Part shown: one piece after another, positions 7,431 through 13,884 of the stretch | Numbering within the stretch: the stretch's first letter is position 1 | Layout of the letters: each line of letters begins with the position of its first letter | Assembly: GCA_948479395.1 (NCBI GenBank) | Contig: CAOLUI010000025.1 | Span: 1 to 16,635, forward strand | Direction of reading: 5' to 3' | Length of the DNA stretch: 16,635 nucleotides | Origin: an uncultured Bacilli bacterium | GTDB lineage: Bacteria; Bacillota_I; Bacilli_A; RF39; UBA660 | Notes under the pieces: generated by a model | The model's database searches: none | What the model was told of the DNA's origin: nothing | The model's input: the letters and a program-made list of their open reading frames with translations, nothing else | Position numbers and translations under genes: made by a program

Positions 7431-8087
7431 TTAATTTTTTAATTTAAAACCTATACCCCAAATAGATTCAATGTATTCAATATCGGAATAATTTCTAATT
7501 TTTTTTCGTATGTTACTAATATGCACTTTTAAAGAAATTTCACTACAATCTTCTGTATCTGTGCTTATTAAATCAAGTAATTTATTTTTGGAAATAACTT
7601 GTGTGGGATTTAACAACAATTGTTTTAATATGGCATATTCCGTTTTAGTTAAACTTATTTTTGTCTTAGAAATTAAAAGAGTATGACCATCATCTAATAA
7701 TTCCAGTTCTTTATATTTCAGTGTTTTTAGCAAGTTTTCTTTTGATCTTAATTGTACTTTTATTCTCGCTAATAGTTCTTTAGTATCAAAAGGTTTTGTA
7801 ATATAATCATTAGCGCCAGCTAATAAACAATTAACTTTATCTTCACTAGATATTTTAGCACTTAATACAATAATAGGGATTTCTTTAACTTTTTTTATTA
7901 TTTCTTCTCCATTAATTCCTGGTAACATTAAATCTAATAATATTAAGTCATATTTGTTTTTTTCCAATAAAAGTAAAGCTTCTGATCCAGAATAGGCACT
8001 AAATACAATATAATTTTCCTTTTTTAATAACTCTTTTATAATATCGTGAATATTAATATCATCTTCAACAATTAAAATTTTTTTCAA
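7431..8087 (-). CDS. OmpR/PhoB-family response regulator of the transporter operon
   Basis: A 218-residue two-domain regulator. The receiver domain (1-115) has the acidic pair E8-D9-D10, phosphoacceptor D52 in LLDLMLPG, switch Ser76 and K98 in TKPF. Residues about 125-218 are a winged helix ending in YIESIWGIGFKLKN, the usual OmpR-type C-terminus. It should be phosphorylated by the kinase at the end of the operon and act on the repeats just downstream of its own gene. TTG at 8087 is chosen as start: GAGGTGG precedes it, and the protein then begins MKKILIVEDD as family members do. An upstream in-frame TTG at 8102 would put the binding site inside the gene. Confidence 0.9.
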   Translation of the reverse strand: MKKILIVEDDINIHDIIKELLKKENYIVFSAYSGSEALLLLEKNKYDLILLDLMLPGINGEEIIKKVKEIPIIVLSAKISSEDKVNCLLAGANDYITKPFDTKELLARIKVQLRSKENLLKTLKYKELELLDDGHTLLISKTKISLTKTEYAILKQLLLNPTQVISKNKLLDLISTDTEDCSEISLKVHISNIRKKIRNYSDIEYIESIWGIGFKLKN

Positions 8088-8114
8088 ATTATACCACCTC
8101 AATAAAGTGCTTTA

Positions 8115-8123
8115 ATTATATCA
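8115..8123 (-). promoter_or_regulatory. Extended -10 promoter of the regulator-transporter-kinase operon
   Basis: On the minus strand TGATATAAT (8123 to 8115) is a perfect extended -10. Transcription would start near 8108, about 20 nt before the TTG start of the regulator. It provides basal expression of all four genes. Confidence 0.6.
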
Positions 8124-8197
8124 AATATGTAAATTTTTAATATAGATAATGTTTTTTTAATTTTTAAAAGCAATATTAATTTTTTAATATAATATCG

Positions 8198-8280
8198 TAT
8201 AATTTAATCGTAAAAAATATTCAGCTTCATTTTAGTTATCTTTTGGGATAATAGCACAGGCTATTTGAGACTCCTAATAG
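8198..8280 (+). promoter_or_regulatory. Possible promoter and competing hairpins in a leader
   Basis: TATAAT at 8198-8203 could start a transcript near 8210. Downstream are TTATC/GATAA (8236-8240 with 8247-8251) and a tight stem AATAGC/GCTATT (8250-8255 with 8260-8265, four-base loop). CTATT (8261-8265) can alternatively pair with AATAG (8276-8280). The second and third stems share bases and exclude one another. The segment is less AT-rich than its surroundings. I recognise no RNA family; it may be a leader of the transglutaminase-like gene. Confidence 0.3.
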
Positions 8281-8350
8281 TAAATTGATAAACAACTAAA
8301 CTTAATACTACAAATATTTAAAAAAACATAGAAACAAAATCGATAAAATA

Positions 8351-8359
8351 TGATAAAAT
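8351..8359 (+). promoter_or_regulatory. Extended -10 promoter of the transglutaminase-like gene
   Basis: TGATAAAAT is the same extended -10 seen at 3546. It predicts a transcription start near 8366 and a leader of about 20 nt before the TTG start at 8388. Confidence 0.5.
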
Positions 8360-8387
8360 CTAAATATAATATTAAGGAGGATTAATA

Positions 8388-9848
8388 TTGAGTGAAATAT
8401 GGAATAGTAATTCAATAATAGAAGAAAAACATAGTATATCTTCAACTCCTCAGCTTAATCAATTTAAAGTATATTTTAATATAAGAGATTTTGATGGAGT
8501 TTTAAAAAAATTATATAATAAGCAGAATATAGATGAGTCTGATTTTACAATCATTATGTATTTTATAAATAATGATTTAAAAGATAAATATAAAGAAAGA
8601 TATGAGGCATTAGTTCAATATGCTTCAGAAGAATTAAAAAAAGCATATACAATAGATAAATTGAAACAATTACGAATAAACTTAGATGATGATTTTATAA
8701 ATGGTTTGTATAATGGAAATTTTACTTTTTCACAAAAAGAAATAGCATATTCTTTATTATCTGAAAACAATTCTTTTTTGACAGATAGATTAATTGATGA
8801 AAGGGTCAAAAAAAATTTAAAAAACAATATAACTGAAGAGTTTATGGCAGAAAAAATAAAAAATTACATTAATAGTGAAAAACATAATCCTCTATCTAAG
8901 AAGGAATTAATGAATACTAATTTGACAAATGAGATAATTAATTCAATACCAAGTGACTATACAAAACTCGAACAATGTATATATATTTACATTAGGCTGT
9001 GTCAAATTCTTTCGTATGATAGTTCATACTATGTAAATAATAAAGAATTTATTCAATTTCATGAAAGCCTTGCAAATTTAGAAAAAATAAGTAGAGAAAA
9101 TCCAAATATAGTTTGTTATGAATTCGTTACGCTATATTCAGAATTATTAGAAAAAATAGGAATTAAATCTAATGTTAATACACAATTTTATATGGGTGTT
9201 GATGAAAATGATAAACTAGTTGTAGATAGTTTTAGAGATAATCATGCAAGTTTAGAATTCAATGTTGATTGTTTTATTATTAGTGCTGATTCTACAAATT
9301 CGGTTTTAAATGGGGACCTTATTAATGCTAAATTAGGTAATAAATTAAATGGATTAAAATGCAAAAACATAAGTGAAGTTGATAAACTTATTTTTTCTTC
9401 TTCATTAGAAAAAGTATATAATAATATTGCCAAAAATAATAATTTTAAAAATTATAATGATAAAATAGTTGAATTACCATTAACTGAGAGATTACAACAA
9501 CTTTTTAATGATATTTTAAAAATGAATGTTCAAGGTGTTGATTTTATATCTTATATAAATAATTTAAAACATAAATATTTTTCGCAAGATGAACTTCAAT
9601 GGAATATATCAATAAATTATGTTGGAAAAAATGATGGAATTGATCAATATCCAGTAGTTATTTTTTCAATTAATACAAATGACATAATAAATGCTCAGCA
9701 AGATACAACACAATATTTGTATGATACAAAGACACATGAATTAACTAAATTTGATAATCAAGAATTAAAAGAATTATTTGATTCAGAATTATTTTATTTA
9801 GAAGAAACAAAAAATATCCCAGGGATATCAAATATTAAAGCAAAATAA
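8388..9848 (+). CDS. Unrecognised protein with a transglutaminase-like Cys-His-Asp core
   Basis: A 486-residue, probably cytoplasmic protein with no signal peptide or membrane span. The first 180 residues are charged and helical. From about 190 to 305 the order of elements matches the transglutaminase-like/cysteine-protease fold. A helical LEQCIYIYIRLCQILSYD segment comes first, then Cys243 at the start of a helix (VCYEFVTLYSELLEKIGI, compare the usual G-x-C-x-x-[YF]), then His286 in NHASLEF and Asp301 in ISADST. The spacing of 43 and 15 residues is plausible for that triad. The C-terminal 180 residues are unrecognised. Members of the fold cleave or crosslink peptides; the substrate here is unknown. 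TTG at 8388 is the start, seven bases after a perfect AAGGAGG. It is followed 19 nt later by a coiled-coil gene, probably in one operon. Confidence 0.6.
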   Translation: MSEIWNSNSIIEEKHSISSTPQLNQFKVYFNIRDFDGVLKKLYNKQNIDESDFTIIMYFINNDLKDKYKERYEALVQYASEELKKAYTIDKLKQLRINLDDDFINGLYNGNFTFSQKEIAYSLLSENNSFLTDRLIDERVKKNLKNNITEEFMAEKIKNYINSEKHNPLSKKELMNTNLTNEIINSIPSDYTKLEQCIYIYIRLCQILSYDSSYYVNNKEFIQFHESLANLEKISRENPNIVCYEFVTLYSELLEKIGIKSNVNTQFYMGVDENDKLVVDSFRDNHASLEFNVDCFIISADSTNSVLNGDLINAKLGNKLNGLKCKNISEVDKLIFSSSLEKVYNNIAKNNNFKNYNDKIVELPLTERLQQLFNDILKMNVQGVDFISYINNLKHKYFSQDELQWNISINYVGKNDGIDQYPVVIFSINTNDIINAQQDTTQYLYDTKTHELTKFDNQELKELFDSELFYLEETKNIPGISNIKAK

Positions 9849-9867
9849 TTAGTAAGGAGAGTGTAAT

Positions 9868-10329
9868 ATGGCTTTAGATTCTTATAGAGCTAGAAATTTA
9901 GATCAAGTGGAAAATGATTCACAAAAAATAGATGAAATCGAACAAATAAAATTAGATCCAGATTTAAAAGCAAAACTAAGAGAAGCTAAAAAAAATTTGG
10001 AGATGGAAAAAGCTTTACTAGAAAGACAAAATGAAAAGGACAAAATGGTTAGTGAATTAAATTTAGCTTCAAAAAGGAATATGGATTCCATATCATTATC
10101 TGATATAAACTTAAATAGTTCTTATAACAATAATTATCCCATTCAACAAGAGGAAAATATAGCTGATTTCGGTCCTATATATAGTGAAGAAGAAAAACAA
10201 CGAGCACAAGAAGAGATTCAAAGAAATCTAAAATCACTAGAAGATTTATTTACGATATTAGATGATAAAATAAGTGAATATAATGTTTCAGACTCATTAG
10301 ATGAGGAACAAACTACAAAGTATAGATAA
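9868..10329 (+). CDS. Unrecognised coiled-coil protein
   Basis: A 153-residue, highly charged protein, rich in Glu, Lys, Gln and Ser, with no membrane span, no signal peptide and a single cysteine-free chain. Residues about 18-70 and 105-137 have long charged helical runs likely to form coiled coils, with a linker rich in Asn, Ser and Tyr around 78-100. I recognise no domain. AAGGAG lies eight bases before the ATG and the gene starts 19 nt after the transglutaminase-like gene, so the two are probably co-expressed. It could be a partner, chaperone or substrate of that protein; this is speculation. A terminator-like structure follows. Confidence 0.65.
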   Translation: MALDSYRARNLDQVENDSQKIDEIEQIKLDPDLKAKLREAKKNLEMEKALLERQNEKDKMVSELNLASKRNMDSISLSDINLNSSYNNNYPIQQEENIADFGPIYSEEEKQRAQEEIQRNLKSLEDLFTILDDKISEYNVSDSLDEEQTTKYR

Positions 10330-10342
10330 AATATAATTATAA

Positions 10343-10369
10343 AAAAAATAAGGACGATGATTATTTTTT
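10343..10369 (+). terminator. AT-only terminator-like hairpin
   Basis: AAAAAATAA (10343-10351) pairs with TTATTTTTT (10361-10369) around GGACGATGA, 14 nt after the coiled-coil gene. The stem has no G-C pairs, so it is weak, but position and T tract fit an intrinsic terminator. Confidence 0.4.
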
Positions 10370-10517
10370 AAAATATTGTCTTTTTCTTTGCCTTTTTAGT
10401 ATAAAATTTTCAACTAACTTTAGGTGTTTTTCAATATTTTTTATAATATAGTACATAAAAGTCTGAAACTATTATTTTAAATTTAATTGCTTTTTAATAC
10501 ATTAGTCATTTTAATGT

Positions 10518-10661
10518 TTATATTTTGAAATTTTTTATTAAAAAATGACTTCTTTCAAGTTCAAAAAGATATTTTGTTATACATTCTTTTTCAAACTTTA
10601 CGAAGCCACTTCATTTATCTTTGGAGCGAGTCGCATACAAGTTACGAACTTCGTTCTCTTT
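10518..10661 (-). pseudogene. Possible decayed coding fragment in the 10330-10770 gap
   Basis: This gap of about 440 bp holds no intact gene. One stretch on the minus strand is less AT-rich and reads like protein from 10661 down to a TAA at 10518: KENEVRNLYATRSKDK, then a TGA at 10611-10613, then SGFVKFEKECITKYLFELER and ten more residues. The TGA would be Arg (CGA) with a single C-to-T change. It has no start codon, ribosome binding site or recognised family. It is best seen as a gene remnant. The rest of the gap is AT-rich sequence in which I see nothing more, apart from the terminator-like hairpin at its left end. Confidence 0.3.
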
Positions 10662-10770
10662 CTATAAATATTATATATGAATTACGATTAAATTTCAATG
10701 GGAGTATAGCAAAAAAAATCTATTTGTAGTAAAATTATCATAAGATTGATGATTATTTTGGAGATTTCAT

Positions 10771-11205
10771 ATGAATAAAAATTATGTAGTAATTATATTG
10801 TTTAACAAAGATAAGGACAAATTGTTATTAGTGAAAAGAAATAAAAAACCTTATAAAAATTGTTGGAATGGAATTGGTGGGAAAATTGAAGGAAATGAAA
10901 CTCCTATTGAAGCTGCTAAAAGAGAATGTATGGAAGAAACGAGTATTAGTTTAGAAAATCCTAAACTTCTGGTAACATATGTTTATCCAGAATCAAATAT
11001 TATGAATAGTAATACACATTTACATGTTATATATGACTTTGTTCAAGAAGTAGAAGTTGTTGATAACGAGGAGGGTTATTATGAGTGGAAAACTATTGAT
11101 TTTGTTATGGATATATATAATAAAGAGATAGCAGGATTATCAAATTTAAACCAGTTTGTTAAAGAAATATTAGATTTGGAAAATATAAAAAAATTTTATG
11201 AATAA
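10771..11205 (+). CDS. Nudix hydrolase, MutT type
   Basis: A 144-residue single-domain protein. The Nudix box runs from G37 to I59: G-x5-E43-x7-R51-E52-C-x-E55-E56-T-S-I. All metal-binding residues of the G-x5-E-x7-R-E-U-x-E-E-x-G-U motif are present. Only the late glycine is Ser (S58), a tolerated change. WNGIGGKIE before the box is typical of MutT-like enzymes that split nucleoside triphosphates into monophosphate and pyrophosphate, so NTP or dNTP hydrolysis is likely, but Nudix substrates cannot be read from sequence. GGAG lies eight bases before the ATG, and TAAAAT at 10730 may be its -10. It is followed 13 nt later by the synthetase paralogue and is almost certainly co-transcribed with it. 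Confidence 0.88.
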   Translation: MNKNYVVIILFNKDKDKLLLVKRNKKPYKNCWNGIGGKIEGNETPIEAAKRECMEETSISLENPKLLVTYVYPESNIMNSNTHLHVIYDFVQEVEVVDNEEGYYEWKTIDFVMDIYNKEIAGLSNLNQFVKEILDLENIKKFYE

Positions 11206-11218
11206 AGGAGGCTTTTTC

Positions 11219-12301
11219 TTGAATAATAAAAATGTAACAGTAGTATTAGATGGTCAAGCAGGAAGTTGTGGGAAAGGAAAAATTTGTGGTTACTTAGTAA
11301 AAAAAGAACACTTTTTATTATCTACAAACAGTTGGTCAAGTAATGCTGGTCATACTTATGTAGAAGATAATGGAGAGAAAATTATAGTTAGTCATTTGCC
11401 TATGGCAATATTAGCTCCAAATTGCAAATTAGTACTAAATGCTGGGTGTGTTATTACTCCAGAAATATTATTTGATGAAATCAGAAAATATAAGAAACTT
11501 ATTGGAAATAGAAAAATTTATATTCATCCAAGGGCAATGATCATTTTAGATAAACATCGCGAAGAAGAAAAAAGAATAATAAAGAGTGGTTCAACATTTA
11601 AGGGATGTGGAGTAGCTCAAGCTGAAAAAATTATTAGAAATCCTAGCATTATTTTAGCAAAAGATTATTTTAAAAATCTTCCAGATGATTTAATAACTAT
11701 TATTGAAATAACTGATACTGCAAAAATTATAAATGAGTGTGATGATAATATTTTAATTGAAGGTGCTCAGGGCCAAGACTTGGATATAAACTATGGTCTA
11801 GATTATCCTTTTGTTACAAGTAGAATGTGTAGTGCAAGTCAACTTATTGCAGATGCTGGATTAAATCCTTTTAAAGTAAAAGATATTTATATGATAATAA
11901 GACCATATCCTATTAGAATAAGTAATAAAACTAACATTGGAGAAGCCATTTATAGTGGCGATTATGCAGGTAGCGCTGAAATCACCTGGAATGAGATAAA
12001 AGATAGATGTGGATGTAATATTGATTTAGAAGAATATACAACTGTAACAAAAAAAGTAAGACGTGTTTTCGAAATGAATTGGGATAGATTAAAATATAAT
12101 GTAATGATAAATCAGCCAACTCAAATTGTTTTAAATTTTGCTCAATACATAGATTGGAAAGCATATAGATGTAGCAATTATGATGATTTACCAACGAAAG
12201 TAAAAGATTTTATTAAAAAAATAGAAAGAATAACTAATATACCTGTAACAATAATTGGGACTGGAGAAAGAAACTGTGACATTATAGATTTGAGAAAATA
12301 A
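11219..12301 (+). CDS. Adenylosuccinate-synthetase-family protein, PurZ-like
   Basis: A 360-residue paralogue of PurA, which joins aspartate to IMP using GTP. It is some 70 residues shorter than housekeeping PurA. The P-loop region reads DGQAGSCGKGK: the catalytic Asp of PurA (the D of GDEGKGK) is Ser16 here. Retained elements are NAGHT with His45, EGAQG followed by LDINYG and PFVTS, RPYPIRI, EYTTVTKKVRRVFEMNWD in place of the GRRRRTGWLD loop, and a C-terminal GTGERNCDII. Replacement of that Asp by Ser or Thr and a short chain are hallmarks of PurZ, which makes N6-succino-2-aminodeoxyadenylate from dGMP in 2-aminoadenine phages, and of related PurZ0-type proteins. A GMP- or dGMP-like substrate is therefore possible; this is inferred. 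TTG 11219 is the start, seven bases after AAGGAGG; the ATG at 11198 would place that site inside the gene. Confidence 0.75.
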   Translation: MNNKNVTVVLDGQAGSCGKGKICGYLVKKEHFLLSTNSWSSNAGHTYVEDNGEKIIVSHLPMAILAPNCKLVLNAGCVITPEILFDEIRKYKKLIGNRKIYIHPRAMIILDKHREEEKRIIKSGSTFKGCGVAQAEKIIRNPSIILAKDYFKNLPDDLITIIEITDTAKIINECDDNILIEGAQGQDLDINYGLDYPFVTSRMCSASQLIADAGLNPFKVKDIYMIIRPYPIRISNKTNIGEAIYSGDYAGSAEITWNEIKDRCGCNIDLEEYTTVTKKVRRVFEMNWDRLKYNVMINQPTQIVLNFAQYIDWKAYRCSNYDDLPTKVKDFIKKIERITNIPVTIIGTGERNCDIIDLRK

Positions 12302-12415
12302 TTTTTTTCAGTATTAACAAGGGTATGGGATTTCCCATAAATTGAAAACGTGCGGGAGTAGGTTTTCAGTGCTGGCTAGGACAAAAGCACAAACTTGTAC
12401 TTACGGTAATTTTAA
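12302..12415 (+). other. GC-richer, hairpin-rich spacer, probable mobile-element edge or RNA
   Basis: Between the PurZ-like gene and the transposon gene is non-coding sequence of markedly higher GC (about half G+C by eye over 12350-12390). It contains TATGGGA/TCCCATA (12324-12330 with 12333-12339), TGAAAAC/GTTTTCA (12343-12349 with 12362-12368) and GTGC/GCAC (12369-12372 with 12387-12390). Several short stems in a row with unlike base composition suggest a structured RNA or the end of the element carrying tnpV. On the minus strand a short open stretch ends FNLWEIPYPC-stop, which I could not place. No family is recognised. Confidence 0.35.
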
Positions 12416-12443
12416 AGGACTGCTGGATTTGCAGTCCTATTTT
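12416..12443. terminator. Terminator between convergent genes
   Basis: AGGACTGC (12416-12423) pairs perfectly with GCAGTCCT (12431-12438) around a 7-base loop, followed by ATTTT; the complementary strand has TTTAAAATT after the stem. It lies directly beyond the stop of tnpV and downstream of the PurZ-like gene, so it can serve both strands. Confidence 0.65.
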
Positions 12444-12796
12444 CATACATAAATTAGTTCCTTTAAGATAACTTCTTCTGCTATATTTTTATAATTATTC
12501 ATTAGTTTTACCCATTGAAGTTGGTTATCCATTTTATTTTTTTCAGATAGTAATTTATCAGAATTTTTGCATTGTTCCATTAAAATATTTAATCTATTTT
12601 CTGCTTCAATACTAACTGAAACAAGATGATTTGTTAGTTCATTTTTCATTAAAAGAGTTGTATAAAGTGGCTTATTATTTTCTTTCAGATAGTGTAATCT
12701 TAAATAGCCATACTTGTTAATCTTTTCATTATTTTGTTTTTCTATTGTTAAGTTTGGTAATAAATAATCACCAACTTTTATATAATTTAATTCCAT
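12443..12796 (-). CDS. tnpV: Transposon-encoded protein TnpV
   Basis: A 117-residue protein recognised as TnpV, a small protein of unknown function carried by clostridial mobilizable and conjugative elements of the Tn4451 type. The family pattern is clear throughout. It begins with a MEL..I.VGDYLLP.L opening and continues with YGYLRLHYLKENNKPLYTTL. A central TNHLVSVSIEAENRLNIL follows, and it ends in NQLQWVKLMNNYKNIAEEVI and ELIYV. Its length matches the family. GGAG lies nine bases before the ATG, and the stop is TGA. It begins 3 nt after the end of a broken small gene and follows two further genes on the same strand, so it belongs to a transferred block. No transposase or recombinase is present in the window, so the element is incomplete. 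Confidence 0.8.
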   Translation of the reverse strand: MELNYIKVGDYLLPNLTIEKQNNEKINKYGYLRLHYLKENNKPLYTTLLMKNELTNHLVSVSIEAENRLNILMEQCKNSDKLLSEKNKMDNQLQWVKLMNNYKNIAEEVILKELIYV

Positions 12797-12799
12797 TTT

Positions 12800-13042
12800 T
12801 TATCTCTCCATTTCTTTGTTTTTAATATTTCTCTCGCAAAAATCCACTGATTTTGTTTTAGAATTGTATTTAAAATAACCTTGTTCTTTGTTTTTATCTA
12901 CAACTTTAATAGTAAATCTATCAATTAAATATACTCAAACTCGCCAATAGATAATTGTTTTTTTTAGATAGTCAAGTACTTTAAATTGTTCTATAGTATT
13001 TACTTGATTCTTTAAAATATTTTCTTTCGTTAATTGTTTCAT
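12800..13042 (-). pseudogene. Broken small mobile-element gene upstream of tnpV
   Basis: ATG 13042, with AGGAG six bases upstream, opens MKQLTKENILKNQ followed by VNTIEQFKVLDYLKK and meets TGA at 12937 (codon 36). After the stop the same frame resumes with LIDRFTIKVVDKNKEQGYFK and YNSKTKSVDFCERNIK, ending in TAA at 12800. Between them, a neighbouring frame supplies QLSIGEFEY, which joins both halves sensibly. The likely history is a slip in the eight-A run (12958-12965 on the forward strand) plus a second compensating change. The whole would encode about 80 residues, the type of small hypothetical protein that accompanies tnpV. Its function is unknown. Confidence 0.6.
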
Positions 13043-13060
13043 TGATAACTCCTTTCATTT

Positions 13061-13621
13061 TTAATTTGTTTTGACTACTTCTTTTTTAGGCACTAATAAT
13101 AAAAAATCTTTAGAAACATTCCCCTCAAAATAAGGACTGCCAATTATACCATCTACATAGAAATGACTATGTGCTTTAGCAAAAAAATTATCTACAAATC
13201 CACTCGGATATTCATTATTTGTCATCTTTAAAATAGATAAAACATTATAATCTTTTTTCTTGAGTTCTAATTCTTCTTCAGTTATTCCATTTAGATATTT
13301 AATACCAACAGTATCATTTTTTAGAAGAATATATAAATATTTGATAAATTCTGTACTGCTTTTGGTGATAAATTCATCTGTAAATTTTATATATTTAATT
13401 TCAATATTGAATGGTTTGTTAGATATTTCATTAACTTTATACTCTAGTATTGTAAGAGTAGTAGGATATGTAATTAAATATTCTGTAGGTTCTATAACTT
13501 GCAAATTAGTGCATATTAGATTTTTTACAGTACCTTTTTTAACTTTGTATGTGTAATCTTTAATCACCTCTAAAATTTCAGTATTTGGTTTTAATGTTTC
13601 AATAGTTTTAAATTCTAACAT
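13061..13621 (-). CDS. Hypothetical protein between tRNA-Gly and the tnpV block
   Basis: A 186-residue soluble protein with no membrane span and no family I recognise. It is rich in beta-type alternating Ile/Thr/Lys sequence in its first 90 residues (CTNLQVIEPTEYLITYPTTL) and more helical near 90-130. ATG 13621 is chosen because AAGGAAG lies about nine bases upstream; a TTG directly before it is equally possible. A longer in-frame extension runs back through the tRNA-Gly gene and its terminator and cannot be real. It is followed 18 nt later by the broken small gene and then tnpV on the same strand, so it is probably cargo of the same element. Confidence 0.6.
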   Translation of the reverse strand: MLEFKTIETLKPNTEILEVIKDYTYKVKKGTVKNLICTNLQVIEPTEYLITYPTTLTILEYKVNEISNKPFNIEIKYIKFTDEFITKSSTEFIKYLYILLKNDTVGIKYLNGITEEELELKKKDYNVLSILKMTNNEYPSGFVDNFFAKAHSHFYVDGIIGSPYFEGNVSKDFLLLVPKKEVVKTN

Positions 13622-13663
13622 CAAAAAAGTCTTCCTTCCTAGAAAGAGAACTAAAGTCTTTAT

Positions 13664-13703
13664 ATAAAATAAAAACTCACGAACCTTTAATAGTCCGTAA
13701 GTT
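13664..13703 (-). terminator. Terminator of the tRNA-Gly gene
   Basis: On the minus strand AACTTACGGAC (13703-13693) pairs with GTTCGTGAGTT (13684-13674), 11 bp with two G-T pairs and an 8-base loop, then TTTTTATTT. It lies 10 nt after the tRNA 3' end and separates the tRNA from the next gene. Confidence 0.8.
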
Positions 13704-13712
13704 GTTTTCAAT

Positions 13713-13787
13713 TGGAGCAAGTGAGCGGGATCGAACCGCCATCTCAACCTTGGCAAGGTCGTATACTAACCATTGTACTACACCTGC
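13713..13787 (-). tRNA. tRNA-Gly (GCC)
   Basis: A complete cloverleaf on the minus strand. The acceptor GCAGGTG pairs with CACTTGC (one G-T pair). The anticodon arm CCTT-GCC-AAGG presents GCC. The T arm contains GGTTCGATCCC, and the 3' CCA is encoded (13713-13715). It has its own promoter and terminator. The 3' side faces the tnpV block, the usual arrangement when an element has inserted at a tRNA gene. Confidence 0.95.
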
Positions 13788-13795
13788 GTGACTAA

Positions 13796-13824
13796 ATAAT
13801 AACAAAATAAATTAAAAAAATCAA
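13796..13824 (-). promoter_or_regulatory. Promoter of tRNA-Gly
   Basis: On the minus strand TTGATT (13824-13819) is separated by 17 bp from TATTAT (13801-13796), which also carries an upstream TG. Transcription would start about 2 nt before the mature tRNA 5' end near 13787. Confidence 0.6.
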
Positions 13825-13852
13825 CATGCTAATTTAAAAAATAAATAATTAA

Positions 13853-13861
13853 TGTTATAAT
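13853..13861 (+). promoter_or_regulatory. Extended -10 promoter of the lipoteichoic-acid-synthase-type gene
   Basis: TGTTATAAT matches the extended -10 at 2030 exactly. Transcription would start near 13868, leaving a leader of about 17 nt with AGGATGG as ribosome binding site. Confidence 0.6.
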
Positions 13862-13884
13862 AAAAAGTACTAGGATGGGATAAA

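Noticed and set aside
10621..10660. TTGGAGCGAGT resembles the tRNA-Gly 3' end (TTGGAGCAAGT) and could be an attachment-site copy
   Set aside because: The match is 10 of 11 bases and stops there; the next bases differ and no tRNA arm can be folded around it.
13622..13756. N-terminal extension of the hypothetical protein by 45 codons
   Set aside because: It runs through the tRNA-Gly terminator and into the tRNA gene itself; a good ribosome binding site supports a start at 13621.
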